From: Pseudomonadota bacterium
GTDB taxonomy: Bacteria; Pseudomonadota; Alphaproteobacteria; Rhizobiales; Rhizobiaceae
Assembly: GCA_023388675.1 (NCBI GenBank)
Contig: JAEWFU010000109.1
Location: forward strand, 1-8,285
Length of the DNA: 8,285 bases
Direction: 5' to 3'
A program made the position numbers and the translations under genes. This document shows, piece after piece, positions 1 to 5,971 of this stretch. Under the pieces are notes generated by a model. That model saw only the letters and a program-made list of their open reading frames with translations. It was not told the DNA's origin and searched no databases. Within the stretch, counting starts at the first letter, position 1, and every line of letters begins with the position of its first letter.

Positions 1-3
1 ACC

Positions 4-1290
4 ATGCTGAACGTGCCTGAGGCAAAAGGCGAGGACGTCGCCGCCTTGATGGCGGAGATCGGGCGCAAGGCGCGCGCGGCGGCCCGGCCGCTGGCGCTGG
101 CGACGGCCGAGCGCAAGCATGCGGCGCTCATTGCTATGGTCGAGGCGATCAGGGACGGCGAGAACGCCATCCTCGACGCAAATGCCATCGACCTCGCCAA
201 TGGCGAGGAGGCCGGGCTTTCACCTGCCATGATGGACCGGCTGAAGCTGACACCGGCGCGCATCCGCGCCCTTTCGGACGGCATCCGCACCATTGCCGAG
301 CTGCGCGACCCGGTCGGCGACGTGATCGCCGAATGGGACCGGCCCAACGGCCTCCACATCGAGCGCGTCAGGACGCCGCTCGGCGTCATCGGCGTGATCT
401 ACGAGAGCCGGCCGAACGTGACGGCCGACGCCGGCGCGCTGTGCCTCATGGCCGGCAACGCCGTCATCCTGCGCGGCGGCTCGGACTCGATCAATTCATC
501 CTCCGCGATCCACACCTGCCTGGTCAAGGGCCTCAAGGCCGCCGGTCTGCCGGAGGACGCGATCCAGCTCGTACCGACCACCGACCGCGCGGCCGTCGGC
601 GAGATGCTCAAGGGGCTGGGCGGCAATGTCGACGTGATCGTGCCGCGCGGCGGCCGCAGCCTCGTCGAACGCGTTCAGAACGAGGCCCGCGTGCCGGTCT
701 TCGCGCATCTCGAAGGCATCTGCCACCTCTATATCGACCGCTCGGCAAATCTCGACATGGCGGTGCCGCTCGCCGTCAACGCCAAGATGCGGCGCACCGG
801 CATCTGCGGTGCCGCCGAGACATTGCTGGTGGATCGCGCAGTCGCCCAAACGCACCTCGTGCCGATCCTGCAGGCGCTTGCCGATGCCGGTTGCGAGATC
901 CGGGCTACGGACGAAATCCGCGCGGCCTTCCCCGCCGCGGTACCCGCGACCGAGGCGGACTGGTCGACAGAATATCTCGATGCGATCATTTCGGTGAAGC
1001 TGGTCGATGGCGTAAGCGAGGCGATCGATCATATCGAGACGTACTCGTCACATCATACCGAGGCCATCGTCGCGGAGGACGCCGCAACGGTCGAGCGCTT
1101 CTTCAACGAGATCGATTCCGCGATCCTGCTGCACAACGCCTCCACCCAGTTCGCCGATGGCGGCGAATTCGGCATGGGCGCGGAGATCGGCATCGCCACA
1201 GGCAGAATGCACGCGCGCGGCCCCGTCGGCATCGAGCAGCTCACCTCGTTCAAATACCGCGTGCGCGGCAACGGTCAGGTCAGGCCGTGA
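4..1290 (+). CDS. proA: Gamma-glutamyl phosphate reductase (glutamate-5-semialdehyde dehydrogenase)
   Basis: This cytoplasmic enzyme carries out the second step of proline synthesis, reducing L-glutamyl-5-phosphate with NADPH to glutamate-5-semialdehyde, which cyclises to pyrroline-5-carboxylate. The 428-residue length is normal for the family. The segment around residues 131-160 ([20 protein letters not shown] and then LRGGSD) is the characteristic ProA nucleotide-binding region. The segment [15 protein letters not shown] carries the catalytic cysteine, C268. The C-terminal stretch with [20 protein letters not shown] followed by [10 protein letters not shown] is also typical. The ATG at base 4 fits the usual N-terminus of rhizobial ProA, but only three upstream bases are visible, so its ribosome-binding site cannot be judged. 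The partner kinase gene proB, often directly upstream in this group, would lie outside the window. Identity is very secure. Confidence 0.98.
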   Translation: MLNVPEAKGEDVAALMAEIGRKARAAARPLALATAERKHAALIAMVEAIRDGENAILDANAIDLANGEEAGLSPAMMDRLKLTPARIRALSDGIRTIAELRDPVGDVIAEWDRPNGLHIERVRTPLGVIGVIYESRPNVTADAGALCLMAGNAVILRGGSDSINSSSAIHTCLVKGLKAAGLPEDAIQLVPTTDRAAVGEMLKGLGGNVDVIVPRGGRSLVERVQNEARVPVFAHLEGICHLYIDRSANLDMAVPLAVNAKMRRTGICGAAETLLVDRAVAQTHLVPILQALADAGCEIRATDEIRAAFPAAVPATEADWSTEYLDAIISVKLVDGVSEAIDHIETYSSHHTEAIVAEDAATVERFFNEIDSAILLHNASTQFADGGEFGMGAEIGIATGRMHARGPVGIEQLTSFKYRVRGNGQVRP

Positions 1291-1337
1291 TGGCCAGAAC
1301 GCTCCCTTTACTGAGCTGAGGGTTGGTGCCCTACGTT

Positions 1338-1494
1338 GCCCCCCTCTGTCCTGCCGGACATCTCCCCCACAAGGGGGGAGATTTTCCGTCACGCCAGTTT
1401 TCGCCAATCGTTCAAGTTGCAGAACGAGCGGTGAGCGCACTGAAGGCAGATCTCCCCCCTTGTGGGGGAGATGTCCGGCAGGACAGAGGGGGGC
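1338..1494. repeat. Two inverted copies of a 45-base palindromic intergenic repeat
   Basis: Bases 1338-1382 and 1450-1494 are perfect reverse complements over 45 bases, separated by a 67-base spacer (1383-1449). Each copy contains two smaller hairpins. In the left copy these are TGTCC/GGACA (1347-1351 with 1356-1360) and ATCTCCCCC/GGGGGAGAT (1360-1368 with 1374-1382). The right copy has the same pair in mirror order, including 1450-1458 with 1464-1472. The layout resembles repetitive extragenic palindromes. From memory, very similar sequences occur many times between genes in Mesorhizobium-type genomes, but copy number cannot be checked here. No transposase or other coding sequence is associated. 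The two copies could fold into one long stem-loop in RNA or as a DNA cruciform. This repeat accounts for most of the 278-base proA-nadD gap; a short 5-bp hairpin (1507-1511 with 1516-1520) follows it. Confidence 0.9.
1347..1385 (+). terminator. Possible proA terminator formed by the left repeat copy
   Basis: In the left repeat copy, a 9-bp GC-rich hairpin (1360-1368 with 1374-1382, loop ACAAG) is followed at once by TTTT (1382-1385). A 5-bp hairpin (1347-1360) precedes it. A GC-rich stem with a T run matches the shape of a rho-independent terminator about 70 bases after the proA stop. The T run is short and lies at the edge of a dispersed repeat, so termination may be incidental. Confidence 0.4.
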
Positions 1495-1568
1495 GCGAAG
1501 GAACGCACCCCGCTCGGGGTATGGCCTAGCGGATGGAAGGACCTCTCGTCTCTCTCGGCTATCTGCGC

Positions 1569-2156
1569 ATGCCTCATGTCGAGAAGCGCATGCAGGTGGG
1601 GCTGTTCGGCGGATCGTTCAATCCGCCGCATGCCGGCCATTCGCTCGTGGCCGAGATCGCGCTGCGAAGCCTGAGGCTCGACCAGCTCTGGTGGATCGTG
1701 ACCCCCGGCAACCCGCTGAAGGCGGGCCGCGAGATCGCTCCGCTCGCCGAGCGCATCGCGCTGTCGGAGGCGATCGCCACCGATCCCCGCATCAAGGTTA
1801 CCGCGTTCGAGGCCGCCTATAGCGTGCGCTACACCGCCGACACGCTGGCACTGGTGCGGGCGCGCAATCCGGGCGTCGATTTCGTCTGGATCATGGGTGC
1901 AGACAACCTCGCCGATTTCCACCGCTGGCAGCGTTGGCACGAAATCGCGCTGACGATGCCCATCGCGGTGATCGACCGCCCCGGTTCGACGCTGTCCTTC
2001 ATGTCTTCGGTGATGGCCAAGACCTTCGACTATGCCCGCATACCGGAGCGGCAGGCCGGAACGCTGGCGAGGATGCGGCCCCCCGCCTGGACCTTCATTC
2101 ACGGCCCGCGCTCCCTGCTTTCCTCGACTGCGATCCGCGCCGCCCGAAAGGGTTGA
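1569..2156 (+). CDS. nadD: Nicotinate-nucleotide adenylyltransferase
   Basis: This enzyme transfers AMP from ATP to nicotinate mononucleotide to form deamido-NAD, an essential cytoplasmic step of NAD synthesis. Near the N-terminus, GLFGGSFNPPHAGH holds the nucleotidyltransferase signature with HxGH at residues 21-24. WWIVTPGNPLK, FVWIMGADNLADFHRWQRW and the C-terminal SSTAIR (residues 185-190) are further NadD hallmarks. The frame is open from an ATG at 1533. I prefer the ATG at 1569 because the resulting N-terminus (MPHVEKRMQVG) resembles rhizobial NadD proteins as I remember them, giving 195 residues. The ATG at 1590 has GAGAAG just upstream and would give the compact form seen in other bacteria. 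None of the starts has a strong Shine-Dalgarno sequence. The gene follows the palindromic repeat and precedes the MFS gene by 84 bases. Confidence 0.96.
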   Translation: MPHVEKRMQVGLFGGSFNPPHAGHSLVAEIALRSLRLDQLWWIVTPGNPLKAGREIAPLAERIALSEAIATDPRIKVTAFEAAYSVRYTADTLALVRARNPGVDFVWIMGADNLADFHRWQRWHEIALTMPIAVIDRPGSTLSFMSSVMAKTFDYARIPERQAGTLARMRPPAWTFIHGPRSLLSSTAIRAARKG

Positions 2157-2240
2157 TCCAGCGCCGGCGAAGTCTCGGACCACGCTTTTCGTGTCGCATT
2201 TGCCGCTGCGGACGGCCGGTGTGCGGTGCAGATTTCCCGC

Positions 2241-3545
2241 ATGGCCAATGCCGCAGCAGCCATCGGTGAAGAGCCGCGCTCCGCGACGCTCGTCGCGGTG
2301 GCGAGCGTCATCGTGTCCATGGCCTGCGCTGCCGTCGGCAACGGGCTTATGTTCGCCTACATCCCGGTGCGCCTCGGTCTTTCGGGCTTCGACCCGACCT
2401 GGGCGGGCCTGATCCTCACCGGCCTCTCTGCCGGCGGCATCGCCGGCTGCCTGCTGACCGGACTTCTGGTACGGCGCGTCGGCCATGCCCGCGCCTTCAT
2501 GATCTTCTCGGCGCTGATCGTACTGTCCAACGCCTCGATCGGCGCCGGCGTCCAGCCCGTTCTCTGGATCGGGGCCCGCGCGCTCTACGGCTTTGCCATC
2601 TGCGGCATGTTCATCGTCGGCCAGAGCTGGCTGAACGACGCGGTCGATAACCGTGTGCGCGGACGGGTGATGGCGATCTTCTACGTCAGCTACATCGTCG
2701 GCCTCGGCATCGGCTCTTGGACCATGGGGCTTCTCGATATTTCGGGGGCCGCGATCCCGCTGATCGGCATCGCCTTCACCGCATTGTCGATTCTACCGGT
2801 CGGCCTGACGCGGTTGCCGCCGCCGCCGCCGCCGGAGCGCGCTTCCGTCGCCTTCGCCCGCGCCTGGGCGATCTCGCCCGCCGGGGTTGCCGGCATGCTT
2901 GCTGTCGGCGGGCTGTCGATGATGATCGCCGGTTTCGCGCCGATCCACGCCACGGCCAGCGGATTCACCCAGGGCGAGGTCGCAACGCTGATGTTCGCCA
3001 TGCCGCTCGGCACGCTGATATTCCAGCTCCCCTTCGGCTGGGTCTCCGACCGGATCGACCGGCGCTACGTGCTGGTCGCGGCCTCTCTGCTGGTAGTCGT
3101 CGCCGGCATCGCGGCCGGCATTTTCGACGGCAGCGCCCTGCCGCTCATCATCGTCATCTACATGGTCTGGAGCGGCGCTTCGGAATCGATCTACTCGCTC
3201 TCATCCGCACACGCCAACGACCGCGCCACCAAGGACGATCTCGTCGCGCTCTCCAGCACCATGCTGTTTGCGTGGTCGGTCTCGGGCTTCATCGTGCCCG
3301 CGCTCGGCACGGCCCTGACCGCCGTCTTCGACACGGCCGCCTTCATGGCCATTGCCATCGTCATAGGTGCTGCCTTCAGCGTCTTCGTCGTCATCCGTAT
3401 CATCAGGAACCCGGCGGTACCGGCCGACGAGACCGGAAATTTCGCACCGATGACGGCGCAGGTTCCGCTTCCGGTCGAACTCGGTTTCGACACCGACGGC
3501 CCGGTCGTGTCGGATACCGGGGCCCCGAATCGCCCGGCGTCTTGA
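2241..3545 (+). CDS. MFS transporter, YcaD-like
   Basis: This is a predicted 12-helix inner-membrane transporter of the major facilitator superfamily, about 434 residues long, with unknown substrate. Numbering is from the ATG at 2241. The helix 2-3 loop carries a motif-A-like LVRRVGHAR (residues 76-84), and the second half has its counterpart GWVSDRIDRR (266-275). The GQSWLNDAV segment (127-135) followed by RGRVMAIFYVSYIVG resembles the E. coli YcaD group. A run of six prolines (193-198), encoded by a CCG repeat at 2817-2834, lies in the cytoplasmic loop between the two six-helix halves. After about residue 385 there is a hydrophilic tail of roughly 45 residues. A GTG at 2226 would add five residues, and neither start has a clear ribosome-binding site. 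The gene sits between nadD and rsfS, so its role may be unrelated to theirs. Family is secure; the YcaD assignment is moderate. Confidence 0.88.
   Translation: MANAAAAIGEEPRSATLVAVASVIVSMACAAVGNGLMFAYIPVRLGLSGFDPTWAGLILTGLSAGGIAGCLLTGLLVRRVGHARAFMIFSALIVLSNASIGAGVQPVLWIGARALYGFAICGMFIVGQSWLNDAVDNRVRGRVMAIFYVSYIVGLGIGSWTMGLLDISGAAIPLIGIAFTALSILPVGLTRLPPPPPPERASVAFARAWAISPAGVAGMLAVGGLSMMIAGFAPIHATASGFTQGEVATLMFAMPLGTLIFQLPFGWVSDRIDRRYVLVAASLLVVVAGIAAGIFDGSALPLIIVIYMVWSGASESIYSLSSAHANDRATKDDLVALSSTMLFAWSVSGFIVPALGTALTAVFDTAAFMAIAIVIGAAFSVFVVIRIIRNPAVPADETGNFAPMTAQVPLPVELGFDTDGPVVSDTGAPNRPAS
2817..2834 (+). repeat. Six tandem CCG units coding for polyproline
   Basis: Six CCG codons in a row encode P193-P198 of the MFS protein, in the loop joining its two halves. 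Unit gain or loss would keep the reading frame. Six prolines may also cause ribosome pausing that depends on elongation factor P. Confidence 0.8.
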
Positions 3546-3570
3546 AACTGTCGCTCGACTCTGCCTATCT
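3541..3570 (+). promoter_or_regulatory. Candidate housekeeping promoter for rsfS
   Basis: CTTGAA (3541-3546) and CTATCT (3565-3570) are separated by 18 bases. This resembles the rhizobial housekeeping promoter pattern CTTGAC-N17-CTATAT. The -35 element overlaps the MFS stop codon. Transcription would begin near 3577, which gives a leader of about 54 bases if rsfS starts at 3631. The call rests on motif matching by eye only. Confidence 0.45.
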
Positions 3571-3618
3571 AAGAGGTGCCGGGTGCAAGAACGCATGCGG
3601 CGAGCTTGTTCTTGTCGG

Positions 3619-3626
3619 AAAGGAAA
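3619..3626 (+). promoter_or_regulatory. Ribosome-binding site pointing to a CTG start for rsfS
   Basis: The purine run AAGGAAAG has its AGGA core at 3621-3624, six bases before the CTG at 3631. No ATG, GTG or TTG lies at a suitable distance in the rsfS frame. A 7-bp hairpin (CAAGAAC 3586-3592 with GTTCTTG 3608-3614) lies just upstream in the leader. Confidence 0.55.
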
Positions 3627-3630
3627 GACA

Positions 3631-4041
3631 CTGAGAACAGCACTGCGGAAGAAGGCGGATATCCAGCCTTCGCCGGCCGGGATCAGCGGCAACGCCGATG
3701 TTTCCCGCGCCCTCGAAACGGTCCTTGCCAGTCTGGACGACTCAAAGGCCGAAGACATCGTCTCAATCGACATACAGGGCAAGTCCAGCCTCGGTGACTA
3801 CATGGTCGTCGCGTCGGGGCGGTCGCATCGTCACGTTTCGGCGGTCGCCGACCACCTGATCAAGGCGCTCAAGGATGCCGGGTTCGGCCTCCCCCGCGTC
3901 GAGGGCCTCGGCAATGCCGATTGGGTCCTGATCGATTCGGGCGACATCATCGTCCACGTTTTCCGCCCCGAGGTCCGGGAATTCTACAACATCGAAAAGA
4001 TGTGGCAGGCTCCCGACCTGGAGGACGAGACGCTCCACTAG
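3631..4041 (+). CDS. rsfS: Ribosomal silencing factor RsfS
   Basis: RsfS binds ribosomal protein L14 (uL14) on the 50S subunit and blocks subunit joining, which lowers translation when nutrients are scarce. Numbering from 3631, the conserved core includes LGDYMVVASGRSHRHV (residues 54-69), DWVLIDSGDIIVHVF (97-111) and REFYNIEKMW (116-125). These are the hallmarks of the Iojap/RsfS family. The start is uncertain. The frame is open from a GTG at 3583 with an ATG at 3595, but neither has a ribosome-binding site, and 3583 would sit about six bases after the predicted transcription start. A strong site, AAGGAAAG with AGGA at 3621-3624, lies six bases before a CTG at 3631, giving a 136-residue protein that begins LRTALRKKAD. 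I chose that start. Family identity is very secure; the start is about 60 percent. rlmH follows by 43 bases. Confidence 0.95.
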   Translation: MRTALRKKADIQPSPAGISGNADVSRALETVLASLDDSKAEDIVSIDIQGKSSLGDYMVVASGRSHRHVSAVADHLIKALKDAGFGLPRVEGLGNADWVLIDSGDIIVHVFRPEVREFYNIEKMWQAPDLEDETLH

Positions 4042-4084
4042 CCGTCCCCCGTCCGCTGAGGGCGGGGCCTGCGGGAAGACAGGC

Positions 4085-4564
4085 ATGCGTATAGGCGTTC
4101 ACGCCGTGGGTCGAATGAAGGCCGGCCCCGAGAGGGAGTTGGTCGACCGTTATTTCGGGCGTTTCGCCAAGGCAGGCCCGGCGATCGGGCTGGAGTTTTC
4201 GGGCATCTCGGAAGTTGCCGAGAGCCGTGCCAGAAGTGTGGATGAGCGGCGCCGGGAGGAAGCGGCCTCGCTAGAGATGTATCGCGGCGACGCGGCCCTG
4301 TTCCTGCTCGACGAGCGCGGCAAGAACCCGACCTCGGAGGATCTGGCGCAACGCATCGCACGAATCCGGGATGACGGCAGGCGGCAGGCGGTCTTCGCGA
4401 TCGGCGGACCGGACGGCCATGATGCGGCCTCCCGTGATGCGGCCGATCTGGTCATCTCGTTCGGTGCGCAGACCTGGCCGCATCAGCTTGTCCGTGTCAT
4501 GCTGGCCGAACAGCTCTACCGGGTCGCGACGATCCTCGCAGGCCATCCCTATCACCGAAGCTGA
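4085..4564 (+). CDS. rlmH: 23S rRNA (pseudouridine-1915-N3)-methyltransferase RlmH
   Basis: RlmH is a small SPOUT-fold methyltransferase that uses S-adenosylmethionine to methylate pseudouridine 1915 in helix 69 of 23S rRNA on assembled 70S ribosomes. The 159-residue length is normal. The signatures are LDERGK (residues 75-80), the SAM-binding glycine loop FAIGGPDG (104-111), the knot segment WPHQLVRVMLAEQLYR (131-146) and the C-terminal GHPYHR (153-158). The ATG at 4085 has GGGA at 4073-4076 as a plausible ribosome-binding site. The rsfS-rlmH pairing is widespread in bacteria, and both products act on the large subunit. The 43-base gap contains an 8-bp hairpin (4047-4054 with 4060-4067, one G-U pair) with no T run, so read-through from rsfS is likely. 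Confidence 0.98.
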   Translation: MRIGVHAVGRMKAGPERELVDRYFGRFAKAGPAIGLEFSGISEVAESRARSVDERRREEAASLEMYRGDAALFLLDERGKNPTSEDLAQRIARIRDDGRRQAVFAIGGPDGHDAASRDAADLVISFGAQTWPHQLVRVMLAEQLYRVATILAGHPYHRS

Positions 4565-4600
4565 ACGATCGATCCGGATGGATCGCCGCCGGCCACATGG

Positions 4601-4615
4601 TTGATGGTTCGTTAA
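4601..4615 (+). promoter_or_regulatory. Near-consensus CtrA-type binding site upstream of envC
   Basis: TTGA (4601-4604), seven bases, then TTAA (4612-4615) matches the alphaproteobacterial CtrA consensus TTAA-N7-TTAA at seven of eight positions. It lies 34-48 bases before the probable envC start. CtrA is the cell-cycle master regulator in this class and controls division genes, which fits the role of EnvC. A short AT-rich match can arise by chance, so this is a moderate call. Confidence 0.4.
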
Positions 4616-4648
4616 TGAAGCCCCGCTAGCCTTCGAGCTTTGATCGAC

Positions 4649-5971
4649 ATGCGAGACATGACGGGCAGGACCAGACAGCTTCTCCTTGCAACCACGCTGA
4701 CGCTCGGCCTCGCAGCGGCAGGGGCCGCGCGCGCGCAGGATGCGGCCGAGCTGGAGACCCGCCATGCGGCAAGCATGCTCGAGCACGAGCGCATATCTCA
4801 GGCGCTGACCCTGTCGGAGGAACGCGCCACCGAAATCGCCGCCGAGATCGCATCCATACGCAAGGACCATGCGTCCCTGTCGGCTGCTCTCGTGCAGGCT
4901 GCCAAGACCGAGCGCAAGCTCAGCCAGGATGTCGCCGACATTGCCGCGCGCCTCGAGGGCCTCCGTCTTCAGGAGGGTGGGCTGCGGGCCTCGCTCGCCG
5001 AGCGGCGCGGCGTTCTGGCCGAAGTGCTCGGCGCTCTGCAGCGCATGGGGCTCAACCCGCCGCCGGCGATCCTCGTGCGCCCTGAAGACGCGCTTGCCTC
5101 GGTGCGAAGCTCCATTCTGCTGGCGGCCGTGGTGCCGGAATTGCGCGGCGAGACCGAGGTATTGATCGGGGACCTCAAGGAGCTCTCGCGCATAGTCGCC
5201 ACCATCGAAAGCGAGCAGGCGCGCCTGCTGGCAACCATCGAGGAGCAGGCTTCCGAGCAGCGCCGGCTATCACTTCTTCTTGAGGAGAAGCAGCGGCTGC
5301 AGGCAACGTCGGAAGAAATGCTCGCCGCCGAGAAGAAGCGCGCCGAGGAGCTGGCGGGCCATGCCAGCTCGCTGCGCGAACTGATCGACGCGCTGGAGGG
5401 CGAGATCGAGATCGCCGCCCGCCAGGCCGCGGAAGCGGAGCGCATGGCCTCTCTGGGCGAGGAATCGACCGGCACGCCCGACGGAACCGGCACTCGCCAG
5501 ACCTTCGAGGCCGGTACCGAGCCGTTTTCGCAGATGCAGGGGCGTGTCGTCCTGCCGGTCGCCGGTCGCGTTGCCAAACGGTTCGGCGAAAGCGACGACA
5601 GCGGCGCAACATTGCAGGGCGACATGGTTGCGACACATTCAGCCGCAATCGTGACCGCGCCGGTCAACGGTTCGGTGCTCTATGCCGGTCCGTTCCGCTC
5701 CTACGGCCAACTCTTGATCCTCAATGCGGGTGACGGCTATCATATCGTTCTGGCGGGCATGGGCAGAACTAGCGTTTCACCGGGCCAATCCGTCCTCGCT
5801 GGAGAGCCGGTCGGGCTCATGGGCGAGACAAGAGTGGTGAGCGCAGTCGCTTTCGCGGAGGCAAGCGCCGGTCCGGAACTCTATGTGGAGTTCCGCAAGG
5901 AAGGGAAACCCGTCGATCCGGCCCCGTGGTGGGCGGAGCGCGATTCTGGAAGGACAGGAAATGATACGTAA
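4649..5971 (+). CDS. envC: EnvC-like murein hydrolase activator with degenerate LytM domain
   Basis: This predicted periplasmic protein activates amidases that split septal peptidoglycan during cell division. Numbering is from the ATG at 4649 (440 residues). A signal peptide (RTRQLLLATTLTLGLAAAGA) ends near ARA-QD at about residue 29. Two long charged heptad-like stretches (about 33-130 and 165-270) are the coiled coils typical of EnvC. A Gly/Thr-rich linker leads to a C-terminal LytM (M23) fold at about 300-428, ending in VEFRKEGKPVDPAPWW. The M23 zinc ligands are absent: the final HxH motif reads ELYVE (410-414), and the first H-x3-D motif is also lost. That is the pattern of non-catalytic activators rather than endopeptidases. 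In-frame TTG (4640) and ATG (4658) are alternative starts; none has a strong ribosome-binding site. The gene overlaps ctpA by 11 bases. Confidence 0.9.
   Translation: MRDMTGRTRQLLLATTLTLGLAAAGAARAQDAAELETRHAASMLEHERISQALTLSEERATEIAAEIASIRKDHASLSAALVQAAKTERKLSQDVADIAARLEGLRLQEGGLRASLAERRGVLAEVLGALQRMGLNPPPAILVRPEDALASVRSSILLAAVVPELRGETEVLIGDLKELSRIVATIESEQARLLATIEEQASEQRRLSLLLEEKQRLQATSEEMLAAEKKRAEELAGHASSLRELIDALEGEIEIAARQAAEAERMASLGEESTGTPDGTGTRQTFEAGTEPFSQMQGRVVLPVAGRVAKRFGESDDSGATLQGDMVATHSAAIVTAPVNGSVLYAGPFRSYGQLLILNAGDGYHIVLAGMGRTSVSPGQSVLAGEPVGLMGETRVVSAVAFAEASAGPELYVEFRKEGKPVDPAPWWAERDSGRTGNDT

Noticed and set aside
333..1319. A 328-codon + strand frame inside proA.
   Set aside because: Its arginine-rich, low-complexity translation is a frame shadow of proA, which is unmistakable.
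1338..1494. The inverted repeats as ends of an insertion sequence.
   Set aside because: The 67-base interior cannot hold a transposase, no target-site duplication is evident, and each arm has internal hairpins typical of extragenic palindromes.
1389..2486. A 365-codon open frame on the minus strand across nadD and the start of the MFS gene.
   Set aside because: It is antisense to well-conserved genes, its translation is rich in Arg, Gly, His and Asp as expected of a high-GC shadow frame, and it runs through the palindromic repeat.
2717..3634. A 305-codon + strand frame across the MFS gene into the rsfS leader.
   Set aside because: It is extremely rich in Arg, His and Ala with no domain-like pattern; the MFS frame shows clear helices and motifs.
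4047..4067. Hairpin between rsfS and rlmH as a terminator.
   Set aside because: It has an 8-bp stem but no T run after it, and it ends only 17 bases before rlmH, with which rsfS is normally co-transcribed.
4601..4630. A sigma-70-type promoter (TTGATG with a CTAGC-like -10) before envC.
   Set aside because: The -10 match is poor; the CtrA-type reading of the same bases is better supported.
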